A stretch of DNA of 48,193 nt from JALZDI01 sp965653225 (GTDB lineage: Bacteria; Actinomycetota; Actinomycetes; Propionibacteriales; Nocardioidaceae), in contig CBFGZI010000011.1 in assembly GCA_965653225.1 (NCBI GenBank), positions 1 to 48,193 of the forward strand, given 5' to 3'. Positions 19,391-27,332 of the stretch are shown piece after piece. The notes beneath the pieces are model-generated. The model worked only from the letters and a program-made list of their open reading frames with translations, searched no databases and was not told the DNA's origin. The translations under genes and the position numbers were made by a program. Every line of letters starts with the position of its first letter. Positions within the stretch are counted from its first letter, which is position 1.

Positions 19391-19849
19391 GTGCCGGGAC
19401 GACCACCTTTTCCACCCTTCGACGAGGAGTCCGCGCGGCAGAAGGTCCAGGCCGCCGAGGACGGCTGGAACACGCGTGACCCTGAGCGCGTCGCCCAGGC
19501 CTACACCGTTGACTCCGTGTGGCGGAACCGCGACCAGTACGTCAACGGGCGCGAGGAGATCGTGGCGTTCCTGACCCAGAAGTGGCAGCGCGAGCTCGAC
19601 TACGCGCTGCGCAAGGAGATGTGGGCGTTCCACGGCAACCGCATCGCCGTCCGGTACCAGTACGAGTGCCACGACGCCGACGGCCAGTGGTGGCGCAGCT
19701 ACGGGAACGAGCTCTGGGAGTTCGAGGACGACGGGCTCATGCGGCGGCGTGAGGCCAGCATCAACGACCTCGCGATCAGCGAGTCCGAACGACGCATCTT
19801 CGGCGCGCGACCCGACGACGAGCGGGGCCTCCTGCTGCCGATCATGTGA
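19391..19849 (+). CDS. DUF1348/SnoaL-like (NTF2-fold) protein
   Basis: The 152-residue protein matches the DUF1348 branch of the NTF2-like superfamily: PPFPPFDEESARQKVQAAED at the N-terminus, then DPERVAQAYTVDSVWRNRDQY, WAFHGNRIAVRYQYECHDAD and the acidic ELWEFEDDGLMRRREASIND. IMS-like endings such as LPIM are usual for the family. These small cone-shaped proteins include enzymes and ligand-binding proteins, but no function is known for this branch. The GTG at 19391 has GAGGAG immediately upstream. Confidence 0.85.
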   Translation: MPGRPPFPPFDEESARQKVQAAEDGWNTRDPERVAQAYTVDSVWRNRDQYVNGREEIVAFLTQKWQRELDYALRKEMWAFHGNRIAVRYQYECHDADGQWWRSYGNELWEFEDDGLMRRREASINDLAISESERRIFGARPDDERGLLLPIM

Positions 19850-19997
19850 CGCGCCGCGCCGTCATCGAGCCCGGTCCAGCAGGCCGGGGGCGACGGCGTT
19901 CGCCAGCACCGAGATCGGCCGCCGGCGCTGCAGGTCCCGATGAATTCTGTCGGGCGGGAGAGTCATACCTGGCAGAAGCACCCGAAAGGAGACTCGC

Positions 19998-20879
19998 ATG
20001 CCTGGTGCGTCCTCACCCGTCGTGGAGCCCCGTGTACTGCTCAGCGGGCTCGCGATGCCCGAGTCCCCTCGCTGGCACGACGGCCGCCTCTGGTTCTCCA
20101 ACTGGGGGGCCGACGAGATCGTCGCGGTCGACCTCGACGGCCGCTCCGAGGTGATGGGCAGCGGCCCACCCGGCGCGGGCTGGGCGGTCAACTGGCTGCC
20201 GGGCGACCGGATGCTCGTCACCGGCAGCGAGCTGGTCCGCGTCGAGCCCGACGGCACCCGTGTCCGGCACGCCGACCTGAGTCACCTCTCGCCCTACGGC
20301 TGGAGCGAGCTCACGGTCGACGGACGGGGCAACGCCTACGTCAACTCGCTCAACTTCGACTTCGCCGACTTCCACGCCGTGATGAGCAGCGGCAAGGCAC
20401 CGGGGAAGATCGCGCTGGTGACCCCGGAGGGTGACGTCCGTGAGGTGGCGAGCGAGATCGCGTTCCCCAACGGCATGGTCGTCACCCCGGACAACAAGAC
20501 GCTCGTCATCTCCGAGTCGTTCGCCGCCAGGCTCACCGCCTTCGACATCGCCGACGACGGCACGCTGTCGAACCGGCGCGTCTGGGCCGACGGCGTCGGC
20601 CCAGACGGCATCTGCCTCGACGCCGACGGGTGCATCTGGGCCTCCAGCGGCGTCATGGTCAACGACTGCGCGCGCATCCGCGAGGGGGGCGAGGTCCTCG
20701 AGCGGTTCGAGCTCGACCGTCCCTGCTTCGCGGCCATGCTCGGCGGACCGGACCGCCGCACGCTGTTCATGCTCACCGCCGAGTGGCGTGGCACCGAGGG
20801 CATGGACGACGTCATCCGGGCGAGGACGGGACAGGTCCTGGTCGCCGACGCGCCCGCGCCCGGCGTCGGCTGGCCGTAG
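19998..20879 (+). CDS. SMP-30/gluconolactonase family lactonase
   Basis: The 293-residue protein is a six-bladed beta-propeller of the SMP-30/gluconolactonase/LRE-like group. ESPRWHDGRLWFSNW near residue 22 supplies the metal-binding Glu. NGMVVTPDNKTLVISESF and VGPDGICLDADGCIWASS carry the later metal-ligand Asn and Asp positions of the family. Members hydrolyse lactones using calcium or zinc; the substrate here is unknown. AAAGGAG upstream supports the ATG at 19998. It faces the NCS1 permease and is single-gene as far as can be seen. Confidence 0.9.
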   Translation: MPGASSPVVEPRVLLSGLAMPESPRWHDGRLWFSNWGADEIVAVDLDGRSEVMGSGPPGAGWAVNWLPGDRMLVTGSELVRVEPDGTRVRHADLSHLSPYGWSELTVDGRGNAYVNSLNFDFADFHAVMSSGKAPGKIALVTPEGDVREVASEIAFPNGMVVTPDNKTLVISESFAARLTAFDIADDGTLSNRRVWADGVGPDGICLDADGCIWASSGVMVNDCARIREGGEVLERFELDRPCFAAMLGGPDRRTLFMLTAEWRGTEGMDDVIRARTGQVLVADAPAPGVGWP

Positions 20880-20910
20880 TTCCCGCGCGCGCCAGCTCCG
20901 CCGGCGGTCG

Positions 20911-22497
20911 TCAGCGCTCGACGCGTTCGTGCGGCGGCGCGTCCGGCGAGGACAGCTCCTGCTCGCGGTTGCGCGCGATCTGCCGGCGTGCGGCCGCCTT
21001 CGGGTCGGTGACCACCTCGGGCTCGGCCACGTCGCGAGCGGGAACCCACCGGGGACCGTGCTCGCCGAAGACATAGCGGGGCTCAGGGAAGAAAAGCAGC
21101 ATGGCCATGTAGAGCACCGCGGCGCTGCCGATGGCGACGAACAGGCTGATGTCGACGCCGCCTGCGACGTTGCGCAGCGGCCCCACGATCAGCGGCGGGT
21201 AGTTGGCGAACAGCAGCGCGACGCCGGCGGCGGGGATCCACGCGGCCATGCCTCGCCAGTTGACCCCGGACGAGAACCAGTAGGCGCCTCCGCGCATGCC
21301 CAGGTTGAACGTCTGCACGTCCATCGGCCGGTAGTAGCCGCGCCGGGTGAGGTAGCCCAGCGTCATGATGACCATCCAGGGTGTCGTGCAGATGACGATC
21401 GCGCCGATGAACGCGTTCACGATCGAGATCAGGTCGAAGACCAGCCGGCCGACGAGGATGAACAGGAACGCGAAGGCACCGATCAGCAGCGAGGCCTGCA
21501 CCCGGCTGAGCTGGGGGAAGATCGACGAGAAGTCCAGACCGGTGCCGTACAGCGAGGTGATGCCGGTGGACAGCCCGCCCAGGAACGCCACCACCATCAG
21601 CAGCACCGCGTACCACAGCGGGGAGATGTTGATCAGCGCGACCACGTAGTCGGCCTTGCCGGCCACCAGGGTCGCCGTGGCCACGCCGAACAGGAACGGC
21701 ACGAGGGTCATGAGCTGGGCGGCCATGGTCGCGCCCAGCAGTCGCGCCGGCCGCGTGTTCGCGGGAATGTAGCGCGTCCAGTCGCCCAAGAAGGCGCCGA
21801 ATGACACCGGGTTGCCCATCACGATCAGCGCCGACAGCACGAACGTGGGCCAGAAAGAGCCGAGCGCGAACGCCTGCTGGCCGGGGTCGTAGCCCGGGTC
21901 GAACACCGATGCATAGGCCACGGCGGCCAGCAGGATCAGCACGGTGTTGCCGACCACGACGATCCTGTTGATCAGCAGCATGAACGCGTAGCCGTAGATC
22001 ACGACCACGATCACGAGCGCGCCCAGCACGGCGTAGACGATGCCGCGCAGCAGCTCTGAGTCGGGGAACCCGAACAGCCGCACGCTCGCGCCCACGACGG
22101 CGTCGCCGCTGACCCACACCGAGATCGAGTAGAAGGAGATCGCGGTCAGCAGGGAGAGGAACGAGCCGACGATGCGGCCGCGGACACCGAAGTGCGCGCC
22201 GGACGAGACGGCGTTGTTGGTGCCGGTCAGCGGGCCGAACAGGCCCATCGGCATGAGGAACAGCGCCCCGACCACGACCCCCACGACGGTGGCCGCGACC
22301 GCCTGCCACAGCGACAGGCCGAGGGCGACCGGGAAGGTCCCGAGGATGACGGTGGCGAACGTGTTCGCGCCGCCGAACTGGATGCGGAACAGGTCCAGCG
22401 GCCGTGAGTGCCGATCCTCGTCGGGGATCGTGTCGATGCCGTGTTGCTCGACCTCGGTCGCCTTGGGCCGTGCATGTGCGTCGCGCTGACCGTTCAC
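20911..22497 (-). CDS. NCS1 family nucleobase/allantoin/thiamine-type permease
   Basis: The 528-residue membrane protein has about twelve membrane segments and the NCS1 landmarks. It starts with RHSRPLDLFRIQFGGANTFA, followed by GTNNAVSSGAHFGVRG (substrate-site region), GDWTRYIP between middle helices, and TTPWMVIMTLGYLTRRGYY late in the chain. NCS1 proteins import purines, pyrimidines, hydantoins, allantoin or vitamins with sodium or protons. The C-terminal 60 residues are polar and cytosolic. The GTG at 22497 has GGAGAG nearby. It is divergent from a cyclase-type hydrolase gene, and a shared promoter region of about 70 bp suggests that the two handle the same compound. Confidence 0.9.
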   Translation of the reverse strand: MNGQRDAHARPKATEVEQHGIDTIPDEDRHSRPLDLFRIQFGGANTFATVILGTFPVALGLSLWQAVAATVVGVVVGALFLMPMGLFGPLTGTNNAVSSGAHFGVRGRIVGSFLSLLTAISFYSISVWVSGDAVVGASVRLFGFPDSELLRGIVYAVLGALVIVVVIYGYAFMLLINRIVVVGNTVLILLAAVAYASVFDPGYDPGQQAFALGSFWPTFVLSALIVMGNPVSFGAFLGDWTRYIPANTRPARLLGATMAAQLMTLVPFLFGVATATLVAGKADYVVALINISPLWYAVLLMVVAFLGGLSTGITSLYGTGLDFSSIFPQLSRVQASLLIGAFAFLFILVGRLVFDLISIVNAFIGAIVICTTPWMVIMTLGYLTRRGYYRPMDVQTFNLGMRGGAYWFSSGVNWRGMAAWIPAAGVALLFANYPPLIVGPLRNVAGGVDISLFVAIGSAAVLYMAMLLFFPEPRYVFGEHGPRWVPARDVAEPEVVTDPKAAARRQIARNREQELSSPDAPPHERVER

Positions 22498-22566
22498 GAG
22501 GCTCTCCTCTCGGACGACGGACCGACCCTAGCCACAGGGTTTACTTCTATGCAACCATCGTTTCCT

Positions 22567-23235
22567 ATGCGGCTGAGGCGAATCGTGGACCTGTCCGCTC
22601 CGGTGGGACCGGACACCGTCGTGTACCCCGGCGACCCCGTGCCGCGCTTCGAGGTGCACAGCACGGTCGAGGCGGACGGGTTCAACCTGCTGTCGGTGGC
22701 GATGGGCTCGCAGTCGGGTACCCACGTCGACGCCCCCTACCACTTCGAGGACGACCAGCCCCGCATCGACGAGATGGACCTGGCGAAGTTCGCCGGGCCG
22801 GCTGTACGGGTCGACGCCACCGCGCTGCGACCGCGCTCCCCCATCACCTGGGAGCATGTCGCCCCCGTGGCCGACCGGCTGGCGCCGGGCGTGGTGGTGC
22901 TGCTGCACACCGGGTGGTCCGCGTGCTACGGCGGCCCCGAGTACTTCGACCATCCCTACCTCGACGCCGACGCCTGCGCGGGGATGCTCGCGCGCGGCGT
23001 GCGCACGTTCTGCATCGACGCGATCAACATCGACGAGACCCCGGACGACACCCACGCCGGGGTGGGCTTCCCGGTACACCACCTGATCGCGCAGGCGCAC
23101 GGCGTGATCGGCGAGAACTTCCGGAACCTCGACCAGGTGACGTGGGACGAGCCGTGGGTGTTCTGCATGCCCATCCGCCTGCAGGGCGCCGACGGTGCGC
23201 CCGTGCGCGCGGTCGCACTCGAGCTGGGTCCCTGA
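22567..23235 (+). CDS. Cyclase family (kynurenine formamidase-like) metal-dependent hydrolase
   Basis: The 222-residue protein has the cyclase/formamidase metal motif GSQSGTHVDAPYHFED near residues 47-62 (HxDxPxH form), then VVVLLHTGWSACYG and IDAINIDETPDDTHAGVGF with the later histidine, and PVHHLIAQAHGVIGENF. The family includes kynurenine formamidase KynB, isatin hydrolase and related C-N or cyclic amide hydrolases. Pairing with an NCS1 permease suggests action on an imported N-heterocycle or its formamide, which is inference. The ATG at 22567 (MRLRRIVDLS) is preferred; an in-frame ATG at 22549 is possible, and neither has a clear ribosome site. Confidence 0.85.
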   Translation: MRLRRIVDLSAPVGPDTVVYPGDPVPRFEVHSTVEADGFNLLSVAMGSQSGTHVDAPYHFEDDQPRIDEMDLAKFAGPAVRVDATALRPRSPITWEHVAPVADRLAPGVVVLLHTGWSACYGGPEYFDHPYLDADACAGMLARGVRTFCIDAINIDETPDDTHAGVGFPVHHLIAQAHGVIGENFRNLDQVTWDEPWVFCMPIRLQGADGAPVRAVALELGP

Positions 23236-23247
23236 CCGACGCTCGCC

Positions 23248-23946
23248 TCACAGGGAGAAGTCGACCGGCCAGCCGTGATCGGTGAGGGAGCTACGCACCC
23301 GAGCGATGTCCTGGTCGGACGGGATGTCCGACGTCACCTTGGCGATGGCTGCGACGACGTCGGCCCGGTCCGCGGGGAGGGTTCCCGACTCGACCAGCTC
23401 GAGACTCACCTCCGCGACCTCGGCGTCGGTGAGCCGGCGCCGCAGCAGGGACACCAGGGGGATGTAGTCCTGTGCCGGCATCTCGGCGGGGTAGCCCTGG
23501 CGCAGCCACTGCACGATCTGCGACACCAGCCCGGGCCGCACCGACTCGTTGACGGTGGTGCGCTCGTCTGCGGCGGCGTCACGTCCCGACGACAGCGGCC
23601 AGCCCGCTGCTGCCAGCCGCCCCGAGACACGGGACACGTCTGCCACCGTCGGCGGGCCCTTCACGACCTCCTCGATGGCCTGCTGGATATACAGCGGGGT
23701 GATGATCGCCCTGCCGCTGCTGGCGTCGTGCGACAGCTGCTCGACCACGCTGTCCATCTCGCTCGCGGTGAGGCGGCGCTGGAGGATCCCCAGGAGGGCG
23801 ACGTAGTCCTGCTGCGGGACACCCTCGGGGTAGCCCGCTCGTAGCCAGCCCAAGACCCGGGAGATGAGGTCCGGTGGCTGGTGTTCGCCTGGGCCGTCGG
23901 GCACCTGCTCGTCATCCCGCACGGCAGAGTGGTCGTCGGTCATCAT
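23248..23946 (-). CDS. Tandem DUF3349 protein
   Basis: The 232-residue protein contains two DUF3349 domains. The first has LGWLRAGYPEGVPQQDYVAL and LQRRLTASEM; the second has VQWLRQGYPAEMPAQDYIPL and LRRRLTDAEV. Each ends with a DVSRV/DIARV segment and GWP. Mycobacterial DUF3349 proteins such as Rv0543c are single-domain, so this is a duplicated version. It lies behind a small membrane protein and PitA in the same order as Rv0545c-Rv0544c-Rv0543c, which links it by context to phosphate transport. No biochemical role is known. The ATG at 23946 has GGAG upstream; the next codon is also ATG. Confidence 0.85.
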   Translation of the reverse strand: MMTDDHSAVRDDEQVPDGPGEHQPPDLISRVLGWLRAGYPEGVPQQDYVALLGILQRRLTASEMDSVVEQLSHDASSGRAIITPLYIQQAIEEVVKGPPTVADVSRVSGRLAAAGWPLSSGRDAAADERTTVNESVRPGLVSQIVQWLRQGYPAEMPAQDYIPLVSLLRRRLTDAEVAEVSLELVESGTLPADRADVVAAIAKVTSDIPSDQDIARVRSSLTDHGWPVDFSL

Positions 23947-23962
23947 GCTGGCTCCGGGGCGT

Positions 23963-24262
23963 TCAGCTCTTGGGCTGCAGGGTCGGGAAGATGTGGTCGA
24001 AGCTGACCTCGTTGCCCAGGCCTGCCGCCACGATGATCATGATGCCGACGACGACGCCGACCAGCACGAGTGCGAAGCAGATGATGCCGAGCACACGGTT
24101 GACTGCCGGCGACAGCGAAGTGTCCACACCCGCCCGTTCGCCGGCGCCCGAGGCCAGCACAGTCGAGCGCACTCCGAGCGCGAACAGCGCGGGCAGCCCG
24201 GCCCCGAAGACCAGCCCCGCGATCGTGACCCTCGAGGCCGCCGCAAAGAACAGTTCCCACAT
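23963..24262 (-). CDS. Small two-to-three-pass membrane protein next to PitA (Rv0544c-like)
   Basis: The 99-residue product has a first hydrophobic segment (TIAGLVFGAGLPALFALGV), a polar loop with GAGERAGVDTSLSP, and a second long hydrophobic stretch (VLGIICFALVLVGVVVGIMI) with a short polar end. Position between pitA and the DUF3349 gene equals that of Rv0544c in Mycobacterium tuberculosis. The spacing to its neighbours is nine and sixteen bases, so all three genes are one operon. It may assist the transporter, but this is inferred only from conserved order. Confidence 0.8.
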   Translation of the reverse strand: MWELFFAAASRVTIAGLVFGAGLPALFALGVRSTVLASGAGERAGVDTSLSPAVNRVLGIICFALVLVGVVVGIMIIVAAGLGNEVSFDHIFPTLQPKS

Positions 24263-24271
24263 GCAGTCTCC

Positions 24272-25477
24272 CTAGCCCGCCAGTCTCGTCTTGAGGCGCG
24301 GCGTTTCTACCCACTCGTCGTTCACGTTCTCGGGGTTGATCGGCGCGCGCCGCGACCGCAGCCACATGAGGGCGCCGAGACCGACCAGGATCATCACCAT
24401 CAGCACCGCTCCCGCGTTGCCGCCGAGCAGATGACCGATCCACCACATGACGGCTCCGGTGACGCCGGCACTTGGCATGGTGAGGCACCACGCCGTCACC
24501 ATGCGGCCGGCGACCCGCCAGCGTACGAATGCACCCGGCCTCCCCAGACCTGTTCCGAGGATCGAACCGGTACACACCTGCGTGGTCGACAGGGCGAAGC
24601 CGAGGTGGCTCGAGGCCAGGATGACGGCCGCGGACGAGCTCTCGGCGGCCATGCCCTGGGGTGAGTTGATCTGGACGAGGCCCTTGCCCACCGTCCGGAT
24701 GATCCGCCATCCGCCGAGGTAGGTGCCGAGGGAGATGGCGAGCGCACACAGTGTCTTGACCCACAACGGGATCGCATCGGTGTTGTGCCAGTCCCCGGCC
24801 GCGATCAGCGCGAGCGTGATCACACCCATCGTCTTCTGGGCGTCGTTGGTGCCGTGGGCAAGGGACACCAGGGACGCGCTGCCGATCTGACCGATGCGGA
24901 AACCGCGCTCGGTGGCGGCGACCAGCTTCCCGATCACCTTGAACACCAGCCAGGCGCCGACGCCGGCGACGACCGCGGCCAGGACCGGTGACATGACCGC
25001 CGGGAGGAGCACCTTGCCGACCACGCCATCGAGCTCGTCGCCGCTGCCGGTCCAGTTCACGGCCGACCAGCCGAGCCCGGCGACGGTCGCGCCGATGAGC
25101 CCCCCGAACAGCGCATGCGAGGAGCTCGACGGCAGGCCGAGCAGCCAGGTGAGTATGTTCCAGACGATCGCACCCACAAGGCCGGCGAGCAGGATCATCA
25201 ACAGCGCCTGCCCACCGTCGGCCGTAAGGGACTCTTCGGGCGCACCGGACGACGTCTGGATGTCGACCACCGCGTTGGTCACAGTCAGCGCGACCTCGAC
25301 GCTGAGAAACGCGCCGACCAGGTTGAGTACGGCCGACAGGGCGACGGCAACCCTCGGTCGCAGAGCCCGCGTCGCGATCGACGTCGCCATCGCGTTGGCG
25401 GTGTCATGAAAGCCGTTGGTGAAGTCGAAGCCCAGGGCGGTGACGATCACCAGGAGGAGAACGAGGTTGTCCGCCAC
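24272..25477 (-). CDS. pitA: Low-affinity inorganic phosphate transporter, PiT family
   Basis: The 401-residue protein has the two inverted PiT signature repeats: ALGFDFTNGFHDTANAMATS near the N-terminus and SLAHGTNDAQKTMGVITLAL in the second half, both with the GxxND/GFHD-type core. About ten membrane segments are visible. GLPSSSSHALFGG and the matching SSHLGFALSTTQVCTG form the paired helical hairpins of the family. These carriers import metal-phosphate complexes with protons. It is the first gene of a three-gene operon with a small membrane protein and a DUF3349 protein. The GTG at 25477 is preceded directly by AAAGG, so a slightly later start is possible. Confidence 0.92.
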   Translation of the reverse strand: MADNLVLLLVIVTALGFDFTNGFHDTANAMATSIATRALRPRVAVALSAVLNLVGAFLSVEVALTVTNAVVDIQTSSGAPEESLTADGGQALLMILLAGLVGAIVWNILTWLLGLPSSSSHALFGGLIGATVAGLGWSAVNWTGSGDELDGVVGKVLLPAVMSPVLAAVVAGVGAWLVFKVIGKLVAATERGFRIGQIGSASLVSLAHGTNDAQKTMGVITLALIAAGDWHNTDAIPLWVKTLCALAISLGTYLGGWRIIRTVGKGLVQINSPQGMAAESSSAAVILASSHLGFALSTTQVCTGSILGTGLGRPGAFVRWRVAGRMVTAWCLTMPSAGVTGAVMWWIGHLLGGNAGAVLMVMILVGLGALMWLRSRRAPINPENVNDEWVETPRLKTRLAG

Positions 25478-25604
25478 CTTTCGATGGTCTGGCCACCCAC
25501 GGTGAACAGCAATGACGAAGACGGGTCACTCCGGCTGATTTTTCAACCGGGATCGTCGCCGGGCCGACGCGGTGGCCGGGCGTGCCCGTGACGCCGGGTA
25601 TCGG

Positions 25605-27221
25605 TTAGACCGCCGCGTGGTCGCGCTCGCGTCCGTCGACCGGCTCCCCGGTCGGTGGGGTTCGGACGACGAAGTCCTTCTGCCGGATGAGCGCGAGACT
25701 CAGCACTGCCGCCACGAACGCACCCACTGCCGAGATCACGACGATGTGGTTGAGGGCGTCGACCACCGCCGAGGTGCCCACCTGCTGGACCAGGTCGAAC
25801 GCCTGCCGTCCGACCCCGGGGCCCGCGGCCGCGGTGGCCGTCTTCTGCGCCCCCTCGGCCGCGGCCTGTACCTGTCCACCGGACAGGGCCGCGGTGAGGC
25901 CGTCGACTGCCGCGGGCGGCACCTTGCCGACCAGCTCGGGGCGGGCGGCGTCGGCCACCTGCTGGCTGAAGATGGAGCCGAGCGCGGCGATGCCGGTGGC
26001 GATCCCGACCTGCCGGAGCGTGGAGTTGACGCCACTGGCCATTCCGGACCGCGCGACCGGCACCACGCCGACGGCGGTCGAGGCAAGCGGTGGGTTGATC
26101 AGACCGATCCCCACGCCGGCGACGGTGAGACCCGGGATCAGGTGTGTCCACGACGAGTCGTCCTGGATGCCGCCCAGCAGCAGCAGGCCCACGCCGAGCA
26201 CGACGAAGCCGGGACCGATCAGCCACTTGACCGGCACCTTCTCGGTGAGTCGTCCCGCGATCGCGGCGGCGAAGAAGGACGCGCCAGACAGGAACAGGAA
26301 CCGCACGCCGGTGTCGACCGCCGAGTAGCCGAGGACGTTCTGGACGTAGATCACCAGGAAGGTCAGCAGCGAGAAGATCGACGCCGACACGCCGAAGGCC
26401 GCGATCAGCCCGCCGCTGAAGGTCGGCTTGCGCAGCAGCGAGAGGTCGAACATCGGGTGCTCCTGGACGATCTGGCTGACCAGGAAGACCACCAGCAGCA
26501 CCGCAGCCACGACGAGCGAGGCCACCACGGTCTGCGAACCCCAGCTCTCCTGGCCGGCCTCGATCAGGCCGTAGACCAGCGAACCGAGGGCCAGCGAGAA
26601 GGACACGAAGCCGAACCAGTCGGGGCGGCCGGCGCGCGGGTCGTGCGACTCCCGGACCTTGAGCAGGGTGACGGCGATTGCCACCACACAGATCGGGATG
26701 TTGACGAAGAAGATCCACCGCCACGACAGCCCGCTCGTCAGCACACCCCCGAGAACCGGCCCGATCGCCACGGCGACACCGGTCGTGGCCCCGAACACGC
26801 CGAACGCCGTGCCGCGGTCCTTGCCGTGGAACGCGCTCGCCAGCAGCGCCAGAGCGGTGGCGAACATGGCCGCGCCGCCGATCCCCTGGAAGGCACGGGA
26901 GACGGTGAGCATCAGTATGTTCTGCGCCGCACCACAGGCGACCGACCCGACCGTGAAGATCACGACGCCGATGGTGAACACGCGCCTGCGGCCGTAGAGG
27001 TCGGCGAGCGATCCGGCGGTGAGCAGGAGCGAGGCCAGGCTGAGCGCGTAGGCGTCGATGACCCACTGCAGGTCGGACAACGAGGCGTCCAGCTCGGTCT
27101 GGATGTTCGGGAGGGCGACGTTCACGATCGTGATGTCGAGCAGCAGCATGAACACGCCCGTACAGACCGCGACCAGGGTCCACCACTTCGGGTCTCGGGT
27201 CTGGACCGCCTGCTGGGTCAT
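25605..27221 (-). CDS. DHA2-type MFS multidrug efflux transporter (EmrB/QacA)
   Basis: The 538-residue protein has about fourteen membrane segments and the family motifs: LLLDITIVNVALPNIQ in helix 1 (motif D1), AGSLADLYGRRRVF (motif A), and AIGPVLGGVL (motif C, antiporter motif) in helix 5. Such pumps export drugs or other lipophilic compounds by proton antiport. An extracytoplasmic loop rich in Ala, with PPAAVDGLTAALSGGQVQAA, lies between the last two helices. It is divergent from the double MarR regulator, and the 111-base gap contains an inverted repeat, so its expression is probably repressed by that protein. Confidence 0.92.
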   Translation of the reverse strand: MTQQAVQTRDPKWWTLVAVCTGVFMLLLDITIVNVALPNIQTELDASLSDLQWVIDAYALSLASLLLTAGSLADLYGRRRVFTIGVVIFTVGSVACGAAQNILMLTVSRAFQGIGGAAMFATALALLASAFHGKDRGTAFGVFGATTGVAVAIGPVLGGVLTSGLSWRWIFFVNIPICVVAIAVTLLKVRESHDPRAGRPDWFGFVSFSLALGSLVYGLIEAGQESWGSQTVVASLVVAAVLLVVFLVSQIVQEHPMFDLSLLRKPTFSGGLIAAFGVSASIFSLLTFLVIYVQNVLGYSAVDTGVRFLFLSGASFFAAAIAGRLTEKVPVKWLIGPGFVVLGVGLLLLGGIQDDSSWTHLIPGLTVAGVGIGLINPPLASTAVGVVPVARSGMASGVNSTLRQVGIATGIAALGSIFSQQVADAARPELVGKVPPAAVDGLTAALSGGQVQAAAEGAQKTATAAAGPGVGRQAFDLVQQVGTSAVVDALNHIVVISAVGAFVAAVLSLALIRQKDFVVRTPPTGEPVDGRERDHAAV

Positions 27222-27272
27222 GGGACACCCCTTCCGCGTGCAACCATCAACTACTGAACGATTCTGCTGGGT

Positions 27273-27300
27273 ACGATATCCACGTTGACCCGGATATCGT
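27273..27300. promoter_or_regulatory. Candidate operator between the MFS pump and double-MarR gene
   Basis: ACGATATCC (27273-27281) and GGATATCGT (27292-27300) are perfect 9-bp arms around a ten-base spacer, AT-rich against the local background. It lies within the divergent promoter region. A separate direct repeat AACGATTNTGC at 27257-27267 and 27310-27320 flanks it. Confidence 0.65.
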
Positions 27301-27332
27301 CAAGTGCCTAACGATTGTGCAGAGGATGAATC

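Noticed and set aside
19862..19964. Minus-strand 34-codon frame (MTLPPDRIHRDLQRRRPISV...) before the SMP-30 gene
   Set aside because: It looks somewhat protein-like but has no ribosome site or convincing -10, and overlaps the likely promoter of the SMP-30 gene; it could be a gene remnant but cannot be supported.
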